A model generated the notes under the pieces. It was not told the DNA's origin and did not search any database. It worked only from the letters and a program-made list of their open reading frames with translations. This document shows, piece after piece, positions 1-5,407 of a DNA stretch of 5,757 nucleotides. The stretch is from Aquificota bacterium (lineage in GTDB: Bacteria; Aquificota; Aquificia; Aquificales; Hydrogenothermaceae): NCBI GenBank assembly GCA_013153765.1, contig JAADDT010000038.1, positions 1 through 5,757 on the forward strand, written 5' to 3'. How positions within the stretch are numbered: position 1 is the first letter of the stretch; the number at the start of each line of letters is the position of its first letter. Both the position numbers and the translations under genes were made by a program.

Positions 1-473
1 GTTCCACCTTTTCCGTCTGGCGGGTCTTTTGATATGATGTTTACCACAGCCGCCAGTGAGCCTTGATTCTCAACGTCAAAGGGACCTTCAAGTATTACAA
101 CCTCCCTGACCTGTCTTGTTGACATGTGGAAGATAGCCGGGTCCATCCTGTTTGGACAGGCTCCGTAAATCCGTGCACCGTCAAGCAGTACGTTTATGTT
201 GTCCTTGCCGAAGCCCCTGATAACGATGTCGTTCGCCGTTCCCCCTTTCCTGATGTGGTTAATCTCAGGGAAAAGGTTGGACAGGATTTCACCAAGGTCT
301 ATCTGACGGGTTATTTTTATGTCCTCCTCAGTAGCCTCCTTAACACTTCCGCTGACCTGCTCCTCCGTAATGTCTTCAGCCACGGTTATCTTTTTGATTT
401 TGATGATTTCCTGCCCGTGGGAAAAGGTTGCCAGTGCAGGCACTAACAGTCCCGCCGCCAAAAGTTTCCTCAT
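1..473 (-). CDS. nosA: TonB-dependent outer-membrane receptor, OprC/NosA-like copper receptor (N-terminal part, cut by window edge)
   Basis: The reverse strand from 473 stays open to the window edge, giving 157 residues. Residues 1-20 form a signal peptide (MRKLLAAGLL followed by VPALATFSHG). A TonB-box-like segment, KKITVAEDI, lies near residues 27-35. The plug domain follows, with VIRGFGKDNINVLLDG at about 84-99 and ILEGPFDVENQGSLAAVVNI at about 127-146, where other receptors have the usual 'I-G-P-x-S-x-L-Y-G' type stretch. Residues 104-112 read GACPNRMDP. A CxxxM motif (C106, M110) at this place is typical of OprC/NosA copper receptors, where the Cys and Met bind copper; H116 and M117 follow closely. 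NosA was first described as an outer-membrane protein needed for copper loading of N2O reductase in Pseudomonas stutzeri. The gene is divergent from the copper-chaperone pair and beside a nos operon, which supports copper import. The beta-barrel is outside the window, so the rest of the copper site cannot be checked. The family is secure; the copper specificity is probable. Confidence 0.85.
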   Translation of the reverse strand, partial: MRKLLAAGLLVPALATFSHGQEIIKIKKITVAEDITEEQVSGSVKEATEEDIKITRQIDLGEILSNLFPEINHIRKGGTANDIVIRGFGKDNINVLLDGARIYGACPNRMDPAIFHMSTRQVREVVILEGPFDVENQGSLAAVVNIISKDPPDGKGG

Positions 474-478
474 ACTGC

Positions 479-485
479 CCTCCTT
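479..485 (-). promoter_or_regulatory. Ribosome binding site of the TonB-dependent receptor
   Basis: On the minus strand AAGGAGG lies 5 bases before the ATG at 473. It is close to a full anti-SD match and supports this start codon, which also places a signal peptide directly at the N-terminus. Confidence 0.8.
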
Positions 486-494
486 CCTCGTTTT

Positions 495-525
495 AAAATT
501 TAATATAAAATTAAATTAAATTTAA
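495..525. repeat. AT-rich inverted repeats in the divergent intergenic region
   Basis: AATTTAA (497-503) and TTAAATT (511-517) form an inverted repeat with a 7-base centre, and TTAAATTTAA (516-525) is a perfect 10-base palindrome. They lie over the probable -10 and start site of the leftward receptor gene, where a repressor such as a metal-responsive regulator could bind. The low complexity of the stretch means such symmetry could also arise by chance. Confidence 0.3.
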
Positions 526-541
526 CGTCCCTATCTGTCAA
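513..541 (-). promoter_or_regulatory. Candidate sigma70-type promoter for the TonB-dependent receptor
   Basis: On the minus strand a perfect -35 hexamer TTGACA (541 to 536) is followed after 17 bases by TAATTT (518 to 513), an acceptable -10. Transcription would start near 506, leaving a leader of about 30 bases before the ATG. The surrounding 490-525 stretch is almost pure A/T, so other -10 choices such as TATATT (507 to 502) are possible. This is a sequence match only. Confidence 0.5.
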
Positions 542-575
542 ATTCTAAAGTAATTTTTTCTATTTACCGGACGCA

Positions 576-589
576 TTGATTTTGGTCAA
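576..589 (+). promoter_or_regulatory. FNR/CRP/DNR-type box 1 (TTGAT-N4-GTCAA)
   Basis: The sequence TTGAT TTTG GTCAA has the 5-4-5 architecture of FNR-family sites (consensus TTGAT-N4-ATCAA) with one deviation, in the second half-site. Its centre is 17 bp upstream of a second such dyad. FNR-family regulators (FNR, DNR, NNR) are known to control nos and related denitrification genes in other bacteria, so control by low oxygen or NO is a reasonable inference. Confidence 0.55.
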
Positions 590-592
590 ATT

Positions 593-606
593 TTGACGCC
601 TGTCAA
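593..606 (+). promoter_or_regulatory. FNR/CRP/DNR-type box 2 (TTGAC-N4-GTCAA)
   Basis: TTGAC GCCT GTCAA is a perfect 5-4-5 inverted repeat. Its centre (599.5) lies about 41 bp before the start expected from the TATTAT at 628-633, which is the classical class II activator position for FNR/CRP proteins. It overlaps the place where a -35 would be, and no good -35 is seen there, as expected for an activator-dependent promoter. TTGAC rather than TTGAT half-sites leave open which family member binds. Confidence 0.6.
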
Positions 607-627
607 ACCGTGTTTTCTGGATTATAT

Positions 628-633
628 TATTAT
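628..633 (+). promoter_or_regulatory. Candidate -10 of the Sco/PCu(A)C promoter
   Basis: TATTAT at 628-633 is a good -10 hexamer. The bases 17 bp upstream (605-610, AAACCG) do not resemble a -35, so the promoter would depend on an activator at the dyad centred on 599.5. An alternative -10, TATATT, lies at 623-628. The leader would be only about 17 bases and still contains the Shine-Dalgarno sequence. Confidence 0.4.
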
Positions 634-644
634 TGTTAATTAAT

Positions 645-650
645 GGAGGT
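645..650 (+). promoter_or_regulatory. Ribosome binding site deciding the start of the Sco gene
   Basis: GGAGGT at 645-650 stands 6 bases before the ATG at 657. An in-frame TTG at 633 would place this Shine-Dalgarno inside the coding region and add eight residues (Gly-rich) before the signal sequence, so the ATG at 657 is preferred. Confidence 0.85.
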
Positions 651-656
651 GGTGAA

Positions 657-1265
657 ATGCTGAAAAAAGCTGTGGCAGGTATTCTGTTTCTGGGACTGCT
701 TTTTGGGACGGCTTTTTCCCATCAGTTTTACGGATATCCTTACGTTCAGAAGATAAAGGATTTTTCCCTGATAGACCACAACGGCAAAAGGGTAAAGCTG
801 TCGGACTTTAAGGGCAAGTATCTCCTTATATTTTTCGGCTATACTTACTGTCCTGACGTCTGTCCGACCTCCATGTACCGTATAAAGGAGACTTTGGACA
901 GGCTGGGAGAATACAGGGACAAGGTACACGTCCTTTTCATATCGGTTGATCCTGAAAGGGATACTCCGGAAAAGCTGAAAAAGTTCATATCGTACTTTGA
1001 TCCTTCAGGGAAGTATATTACAGGACTTACAGGCTCACCGGAGGAGATAAAGAAGGTGGCAAAGATGTTCAGGGCTTACTACAAAAAAGTGCCTGTGGAG
1101 GACAATCCGGAGGTTGGCTATCTGGTTGACCATACTGCCTTTATATACCTGATTGACAAGGACGGCATTATGAGGTTAATATTTAGACCTGCCAATGAGG
1201 ACCCGGAAAAGATAGCTCAGGACGTTATTTATGTAATAAAGTACTTTGAAGGAGAAGGAAAATGA
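657..1265 (+). CDS. Sco1/SenC/PrrC-family periplasmic copper chaperone
   Basis: This 202-residue protein has a thioredoxin fold of the Sco family, whose members bind copper and help load CuA centres of cytochrome oxidase and, in some denitrifiers, of N2O reductase. Residues 1-20 form a hydrophobic signal or anchor. The core begins with DFSLIDHNGKRVKLSDFKGK (35-54), and the strand YLLIFFGYTYCPDVCPTSM (55-73) carries the copper-binding CxxxC pair C65 and C69. The third ligand, H159, sits in VDHTAFIYLID. FISVDPERDTPEKL (94-107) is another family hallmark. All three copper ligands are present and the length is normal. The next gene, a PCu(A)C chaperone, starts 4 bases before this one ends, so the two are translationally coupled. 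Tandem FNR-like dyads upstream suggest expression under low oxygen. Its client could be NosZ CuA or a haem-copper oxidase; the nos neighbourhood favours the former without excluding the latter. Confidence 0.93.
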   Translation: MLKKAVAGILFLGLLFGTAFSHQFYGYPYVQKIKDFSLIDHNGKRVKLSDFKGKYLLIFFGYTYCPDVCPTSMYRIKETLDRLGEYRDKVHVLFISVDPERDTPEKLKKFISYFDPSGKYITGLTGSPEEIKKVAKMFRAYYKKVPVEDNPEVGYLVDHTAFIYLIDKDGIMRLIFRPANEDPEKIAQDVIYVIKYFEGEGK

Positions 1266-1687
1266 AAAAAATAGGACTGTTTCTGGTTATATTGGTTTTC
1301 GGCTTGGTTTACGCTTACACACAGCCGGTTATAAAGGTGGTTGATCCGTGGGTAAGGGCGGTACCGCCTACTATGAAAAACAGTGCACTTTTTATGACCA
1401 TCATTAACGACGGTGATGAGGACGACGAACTGATAGAGGTAAAAGGTGATATAAGCAAAATGATACAGATACACAGGACGGTAAATGAAAACGGCGTTAT
1501 GAAGATGGTTCACGTTGAGAAGATAGAGATACCGGCACACTCTAAGGTGGAGCTGAAGCCCGGCGGATACCACGTAATGCTTATGGGCTTGAAAAGACCT
1601 TTAAAAGAAGGTGAAAAGATAAAGTTCACTCTCGTGTTTAAAAAGTCCGGCGAGATACAGATAGAAGCTCCCGTAAGGAAGATGTGA
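1262..1687 (+). CDS. PCu(A)C-family periplasmic Cu(I) chaperone
   Basis: The 141-residue protein has a signal peptide (residues 1-19, KKIGLFLVILVFGLVYAY) and a cupredoxin-like PCu(A)C domain (about 23-136). It shows the exact family motif H-x10-M-x21-H-x-M: H71, M82, H104 and M106, the Cu(I) ligands. DPWVRAVPPTMKNSALFMTI (28-47) is the typical opening strand of the family. PCu(A)C proteins deliver Cu(I) to CuA sites, usually together with a Sco protein, which here is encoded immediately upstream with an ATGA overlap (start 1262, previous stop 1265). A purine-rich GGAGAAGG just before the ATG serves as ribosome binding site. The reading frame ends in TGA directly against the stop of the convergent cytochrome gene, with no intergenic space. 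Supply of copper to NosZ is inferred from the locus. Confidence 0.93.
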   Translation: MKKIGLFLVILVFGLVYAYTQPVIKVVDPWVRAVPPTMKNSALFMTIINDGDEDDELIEVKGDISKMIQIHRTVNENGVMKMVHVEKIEIPAHSKVELKPGGYHVMLMGLKRPLKEGEKIKFTLVFKKSGEIQIEAPVRKM

Positions 1688-1691
1688 TCAC
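1684..1691. other. Back-to-back convergent stop codons in a palindrome
   Basis: The sequence GTGATCAC contains TGA of the rightward PCu(A)C gene (1685-1687) and, on the other strand, TGA of the leftward cytochrome gene (1690 to 1688). The two operons thus touch without any spacer, and no GC-rich hairpin with a T-run is visible on either side. Confidence 0.9.
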
Positions 1692-2098
1692 TGCTTTACA
1701 GTTTCTTCCTTTTTCAGTGTCATAAGCCAGTTGATAATTTTGTTTATCTCCTCGTCGTTGTAGTACGGCTTCTGGGCAGGCATATACATGGTATCAAGCT
1801 TGCCCATTTTGAGCTTCAGGTTTTTCTTCATCCATTCTTCCCATTTACCTTTACTGCCGAACTTTATGGATTGGAAAAGCTGTTTCCTTAAGGTGTCGTC
1901 AGGCACGTTCCTGTACCTTTCCATAATCACTCTAAACGGCGGAGCTATCAGGTTTTTCTCTATGTCGTGGCACCAGGCACAGTGTTTGGCAAGCAGTTTT
2001 CCCTGCAGTATAGGGTCTTTTTTAGCGTCTTCTCCCGTAATACCGCCGTATGCGGCAGATATGCCTATCAGAAAGGCTACAGCCGTTTTTTTCACCAT
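1688..2098 (-). CDS. Periplasmic monohaem cytochrome c, candidate electron donor to N2O reductase
   Basis: This is a 136-residue class I-type c cytochrome. Residues 1-18 form a signal peptide (KKTAVAFLIGISAAYG). The single haem site CAWCH is at residues 40-44, followed by APPF (52-55). YMPAQ near residues 105-109 offers M106 (or M104) as the distal axial ligand. The C-terminal helix NDEEINKIINWLMTLKK (114-130) is typical of small c cytochromes. It is the last gene of the nos operon, 11 bases after nosY, with an AGGAGG ribosome binding site that overlaps the nosY stop. Many nos clusters, especially clade II ones, contain their own cytochromes (nosC genes) that pass electrons to NosZ. This protein is a plausible counterpart, but I cannot assign it as a true NosC from sequence alone. 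Confidence 0.88.
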   Translation of the reverse strand: MVKKTAVAFLIGISAAYGGITGEDAKKDPILQGKLLAKHCAWCHDIEKNLIAPPFRVIMERYRNVPDDTLRKQLFQSIKFGSKGKWEEWMKKNLKLKMGKLDTMYMPAQKPYYNDEEINKIINWLMTLKKEETVKQ

Positions 2099-2105
2099 TT
2101 TCCAG

Positions 2106-2111
2106 CCTCCT
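2106..2111 (-). promoter_or_regulatory. Ribosome binding site of the cytochrome c gene
   Basis: AGGAGG on the minus strand begins inside the TAG stop of nosY (2112 to 2110) and sits 7 bases before the ATG at 2098. This supports the chosen start and close coupling with nosY. Confidence 0.8.
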
Positions 2112-2898
2112 AAAAATCTTTTTTCTTAAACTTCCACAGCCCGAGCGTAAGTGGTAGCACAGTCCACACAACCATAACGCCGAAGGAAGTAGCCATTCCA
2201 AGCCAAGTATCAAAAAACTTCTTAAAAATGGTACCTGTGTATCCCAGTAATGCGGATATATCTAACTGTAATATAACGAAAATTCTTGCTATATCAACCG
2301 GGTTAAGCATGGAAAGTACAAGCACCGGCTTTTCAAGTGGATACTGCTGGAAGTATATGATTATAAAAAGTATTATTCCGTCGTAAATCAGGGTAAAGTA
2401 AAGCCAGACCAGAATGGAAGCACCAAAACCTTTCACACGGTCTTCAAAAAAGGTGGCAATAAGGAAGGCAAAGGCTGTGAATATGAAGGTCATAAAAACG
2501 CCTGAAACGATAAGGGAGGCGTAAAGGAAGTACTCGGCAGAGCCTTCTATCTGCCTGAGGAAAAACAGATAAGGGAGTAAAACTCCAAGCAGAAAACCTG
2601 CAGACAGGGAAACGGTAGCACCGAGGTATTTGGCAAAGTATATGGATTTCCTGTTTATCGGCTGTGAAAGTAGCAGTTCAATAAAGTTCCTTGAATCGTA
2701 CATAAAAATCGTTCCCAGAATAAGGCTTATTAAAGGCACAACCAGTATTACCATCTGGAGTAAGGTAGCAACCACCTTTGCCGGCTCTTTAGTAAAGTAA
2801 AACAGTGAGGAGGTCAGTATCAGGAAAAACAGGAAGTAAAACAGTATCCATTTGTTCCTGAACATATTGTAAAATTCGTACTTTAAAAGCTTAAGCAT
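2110..2898 (-). CDS. nosY: NosY, membrane permease of the NosDFY copper-site maturation ABC transporter
   Basis: The 262-residue ABC-2-type permease has six predicted membrane segments (about 17-35, 44-66, 92-114, 126-150, 158-182 and 233-255). A short basic N-terminus (MLKLLKYEF) precedes the first segment, and a KFKKKDF tail ends the protein on the probable cytoplasmic side. The stretch SMLNPVDIARIF (196-207), followed by a polar periplasmic region before the last helix, is characteristic of NosY. So is the cytoplasmic SRNFIELLLSQPINRKSIYF segment (69-88), shared by ABC-2 permeases as the coupling region. NosY dimerises, binds two NosF ATPases inside and NosD outside, and is needed for CuZ assembly in NosZ. 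Its start overlaps the end of nosF by 8 bases (2891-2898), and it is followed by the cytochrome gene. The length fits the usual ~270 residues. Identification rests on family pattern plus its place after nosD and nosF. Confidence 0.92.
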   Translation of the reverse strand: MLKLLKYEFYNMFRNKWILFYFLFFLILTSSLFYFTKEPAKVVATLLQMVILVVPLISLILGTIFMYDSRNFIELLLSQPINRKSIYFAKYLGATVSLSAGFLLGVLLPYLFFLRQIEGSAEYFLYASLIVSGVFMTFIFTAFAFLIATFFEDRVKGFGASILVWLYFTLIYDGIILFIIIYFQQYPLEKPVLVLSMLNPVDIARIFVILQLDISALLGYTGTIFKKFFDTWLGMATSFGVMVVWTVLPLTLGLWKFKKKDF

Positions 2899-3610
2899 TG
2901 TAGCTTTTCTCCATCAGTTTTGCTATAGCCCTTTCAAGGTTCCTTTCACCTGCCTGCTGTATAATCTCTTCCACCTTTCCCTGCACGTAAATCTGTCCCT
3001 CAAGCAGGAAAACGATGTCGTCCGCTATTTCCTCAACCTCACTCATAATGTGGGAGGTCAGTACGACGAGCCTTCCCCTTTCAACCTGCTCCCTTATTTT
3101 GTCCTTTAAAAAACTGCTTGAAATCGGGTCAAGCCCTACGGTCGGCTCGTCAAGGAAGTATATTTCAGGGTCAAACATAAAGGTTATTAAGGCACTTACC
3201 TTCTGCTTGGTTCCTCCGGAAAGGGTTTTCAGCTTTTTATCCATGTACTTTTCCAGTTTAAAGCCGTTTACTATCTCTTCCTTTATGTTCGGGTTGTATC
3301 CTTCCTTCCTGATGTCAATAAGCATGTTTATCAGCTCTTTAAGTGTAAGGTTCTCGGGAAAAACCGCTATCTGTGGCATGTAGCCTATATACTTCCGGTA
3401 GCTCCAGCTTTTACGGACGTTTTCACCTTTTACCAGTATTTCGCCTGAGGTTGGTATTACAAGACCTAAAACAGCTTTTATAAGCGTGGTTTTTCCCGAG
3501 CCGTTAGGTCCCAGTATGGCTGATACCTTCCCTCCCGTCAGCTCAAGGTTAATACCTTTCAGCACCTCAACCTTCCCAAAGCGTTTGTACAGGTTTTTTA
3601 CTTTGACCAT
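2891..3610 (-). CDS. nosF: NosF, ATPase subunit of the NosDFY ABC transporter
   Basis: The 239-residue ABC ATPase is complete. Walker A GPNGSGKTT is at 34-42, the Q-loop glutamine is Q80 (YMPQ), the signature LSGGTKQK is at 130-137, Walker B IYFLDEP is at 150-156 with catalytic E155, and the H-loop histidine is H187 (LTSHIMSEVEE). KQK in the signature and the SHIMSEVEEIAD segment are usual for NosF and related ABC-2 exporters. It works in the cytoplasm, driving conformational changes of NosY that are transmitted to NosD for assembly of the copper-sulfur cluster of NosZ. The start ATG lies inside the last codons of nosD (13-base overlap, 3598-3610) and the end overlaps nosY by 8 bases, so the D-F-Y genes are translationally coupled, in keeping with a fixed complex stoichiometry. 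No catalytic residue is missing. Confidence 0.95.
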   Translation of the reverse strand: MVKVKNLYKRFGKVEVLKGINLELTGGKVSAILGPNGSGKTTLIKAVLGLVIPTSGEILVKGENVRKSWSYRKYIGYMPQIAVFPENLTLKELINMLIDIRKEGYNPNIKEEIVNGFKLEKYMDKKLKTLSGGTKQKVSALITFMFDPEIYFLDEPTVGLDPISSSFLKDKIREQVERGRLVVLTSHIMSEVEEIADDIVFLLEGQIYVQGKVEEIIQQAGERNLERAIAKLMEKSYNA

Positions 3611-4869
3611 TCGTACTTCCTCATAAGTGGTTTTTCGTCAACCAGTTTTGAAGGGATAAGCATGGGAAATATCCTTTCCGTAAGGTCAAGGACGTAAATA
3701 AAAAAGCTCCTTGTAAGTATTATTGACTGGGGGTAGTTTTCCGTAAAGTATCCAAACAGTGAAACAGGTCTGTATGGAACGTCTCCGTATCCGTCCCTGT
3801 TCAGGTCAAATCCTTTGTAGTCGCTCCAGTAGTTTTCCGTGTAGGTGTTTGGGTTCTGGAAGCTGTTTGTTACCACGTTAAAGGTGTTTGCTATAAAGTT
3901 GTTGTGTTTAAACAGGTTGTTCTGGGAGTTTGCCCATATCCTTACAGCCCAGCCGTTTTCTATAAAGTCGTTTTCTTCTATTATTGTTCTGTTTGTGTTG
4001 TCGGCAAATATGCCTGTTGTGTTTTTGTAAAAAACGTTGTGGAACATGTAGCTGTCGTATATTTCCTTAAGCAGTATGCCGTAGGAGGCGGCTCCCCAGT
4101 TGTATTCAAAACGGTTGTTTGCCATGTACACGTATTTGGTGTACATTACAGCCACGCCTGCCCCGTTTTTCCTGAAGGTGTTGTTAATGTAGTTGTCCCT
4201 GTGGGAAAACATAAAGTGCAGTCCGTACCGCAGGTTTTCCTCACTCAGGTTGTTTATGATCGTGCTGTTTTTTACAAACTCAAAATAAATCCCGTCCCTG
4301 TGGTTTTTCACGTGGTTCCCTTCCACAAGCATGTCTTTACAGTGCCACAGGTGTATCCCGTTGCCGAAGTTGGTCTCTATCTGGGTGCCGAAGGCGGACT
4401 TCAGGTATGAAAGCTTTGCAGGACCTATGACCTTGTTGTTTTTTATTATGCCGTTTTTTGAGGCGGCAAAGTATATTCCCCAGAAATTGTTTTTCAGGAT
4501 ACAGTCTTCTATACGGCAGTTTTTAGTCCGGAAAAACTTAATCCCTGCAATGTCCTCTATGTCGCTTTTTCCCGAGTTCTGTATTACCAGTCCTTTTACC
4601 AGTACACCGTTCGCCTTTACGGTTATTACCTCGTGTTTTTTTTCTCCGTCTATTACAGGGTAGCCTTCACCTATAAGCTTTACGGACTTTTTTACCAGTA
4701 TGTTCCCTTCCCTGTAAAGACCTTTTTTTATCAGTATGGTATCACCGTCTTCCGCTTGCTCAAGTGCTTTTTTTATGGAGTTTATCGGACAGTCCGGACA
4801 GACTGTAATCGTTTTTGCTTCAAGACCTGCTGTGTACAGGAGAAAAAGCAGGAGAAAAAGCCTTTTCAT
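3598..4869 (-). CDS. nosD: NosD, periplasmic right-handed beta-helix copper-site maturation protein
   Basis: The 423-residue protein has a signal peptide (1-18, cleavage after LEA) and then a beta-helix of CASH-type repeats from about 30 to 345, visible as recurring NN, GI-x-F and 'I-x-x-N-x-F' rungs. Hallmarks of NosD are GNGIHLWHCKDMLVEGNHV (169-187), HRDGIYFEF (190-198), LRYGLHFMFSHRDNYI (213-228) and NYWSDYKGFDLNRDGYGD (346-363). The C-terminal tail LDLTERIFPMLIPSKLVDEKPL (394-415) would contact NosY. NosD receives Cu(I) from NosL and hands it on for CuZ assembly in apo-NosZ. His and Met residues in the helix (H173, H176, M180, H186, H190, H218, M220) are compatible with this. Unusual is a CPDC pair (C24, C27) a few residues after the signal cleavage site. 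The gene begins one base after the nosL stop and has no evident Shine-Dalgarno sequence, so it probably depends on translational coupling. It overlaps nosF by 13 bases. Confidence 0.95.
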   Translation of the reverse strand: MKRLFLLLFLLYTAGLEAKTITVCPDCPINSIKKALEQAEDGDTILIKKGLYREGNILVKKSVKLIGEGYPVIDGEKKHEVITVKANGVLVKGLVIQNSGKSDIEDIAGIKFFRTKNCRIEDCILKNNFWGIYFAASKNGIIKNNKVIGPAKLSYLKSAFGTQIETNFGNGIHLWHCKDMLVEGNHVKNHRDGIYFEFVKNSTIINNLSEENLRYGLHFMFSHRDNYINNTFRKNGAGVAVMYTKYVYMANNRFEYNWGAASYGILLKEIYDSYMFHNVFYKNTTGIFADNTNRTIIEENDFIENGWAVRIWANSQNNLFKHNNFIANTFNVVTNSFQNPNTYTENYWSDYKGFDLNRDGYGDVPYRPVSLFGYFTENYPQSIILTRSFFIYVLDLTERIFPMLIPSKLVDEKPLMRKYEWSK

Positions 4870-4870
4870 T

Positions 4871-5407
4871 TTACATATTCATGTCTTTATGGTGGTGGTG
4901 GTGATGGTGGTCTGTTTTCTGTCCCTCTTTTTCAAGCCACTCTTTTTTTACAAGCTGGAGTACCTGCTCCCAGTTCAGGACTTCTCCGCCGTATTTTTGC
5001 CTTACTTTTTCAAGCTCTTCTTTTGATTTGAAGGCTGATATGTTCAGTCCCATAGGACTTGGAAGGTCTTTTGAATGGAGGTAAACAGCCGTTTCGGCAG
5101 GTATGAATTTTTTAGTTAAAAAGTCCGGCACCCATAGGGAATGGATGTTCGGATTATTCTTGTTTTTCAGGTAGTAAGCCGCAAGGCATTCTATACTGTC
5201 AAACTTGTAAGCCTTGCCTGTTTTCAGCAGTAGTTCTGACCCGTAGCGTGGGTCTGTTATTTTCATTCTACAGTATTCACATTCGTCCTGACCGTAGTTT
5301 ATCGGTACAGGCTGTACTGCCTTTTCACAGGCGGTAAAACCGATTAGAAAAACCACTGGAGCCACCAGCAGTGGAAGTATCTTTTTTAGGATTTGGGTCT
5401 TTATCAT
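4871..5407 (-). CDS. nosL: NosL, outer- or inner-membrane lipoprotein Cu(I) chaperone with a poly-His tail
   Basis: The 178-residue protein has a lipoprotein signal (KKILPLLVAPVVFLIGFTAC) whose lipobox ends at C27, the probable lipid-modified residue. The copper site is the CEYCRM motif (C43, C46, M48), the NosL family CxxCxM signature. KFDSIECLAAYYL (68-80) with C74 and the SPMGLNISAF segment (117-126) are further family features. NosL binds Cu(I) and delivers it to NosD. The C-terminus is unusual: seven consecutive histidines (167-173) followed by KDMNM, coded by mixed CAC/CAT codons (4881-4910 region), giving a native metal-binding His/Met tail. The start overlaps the stop of the preceding membrane-protein gene (ATGA, 5404-5407), and nosD follows after one base. 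In many nos operons nosL comes after nosY; here it precedes nosD. The family assignment is firm, and the role of the tail is inferred. Confidence 0.94.
   Translation of the reverse strand: MIKTQILKKILPLLVAPVVFLIGFTACEKAVQPVPINYGQDECEYCRMKITDPRYGSELLLKTGKAYKFDSIECLAAYYLKNKNNPNIHSLWVPDFLTKKFIPAETAVYLHSKDLPSPMGLNISAFKSKEELEKVRQKYGGEVLNWEQVLQLVKKEWLEKEGQKTDHHHHHHHKDMNM

Noticed and set aside
126..446. Rightward open frame of 106 codons near the left edge
   Set aside because: It lies opposite the TonB-dependent receptor, whose signal peptide, TonB box and plug motifs are clear. The rightward product shows no family pattern.
633..656. TTG start extending the Sco protein by eight residues
   Set aside because: A strong GGAGGT at 645-650 with 6-base spacing points to the ATG at 657, and a signal sequence begins right there. 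The extension would translate across its own ribosome binding site.
1689..1716. Possible intrinsic terminator after the PCu(A)C gene (ACTG-CTTTA-CAGT then T-rich)
   Set aside because: The stem is only four base pairs, the T-rich stretch is broken by C residues, and it lies inside the opposing cytochrome gene.
2022..2213. Leftward open frame of 63 codons across the nosY-cytochrome junction
   Set aside because: It is out of frame with both real genes, is made of their 3' and 5' parts, and has no domain or signal.
3904..4410. Long rightward open frame (168 codons) opposite nosD
   Set aside because: It is rich in Val, Phe, His and Cys, as expected from the complement of Asn/Lys codons in the beta-helix repeats. 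There is no ribosome binding site, and NosD on the other strand is unmistakable.
3845..4800. DNA repeats in the nosD region (recurrent gttgttt-like words)
   Set aside because: These reflect repeated Asn-Asn and related codons of the beta-helix rungs. They are irregular in spacing and sequence and are not a CRISPR array or tandem DNA repeat.
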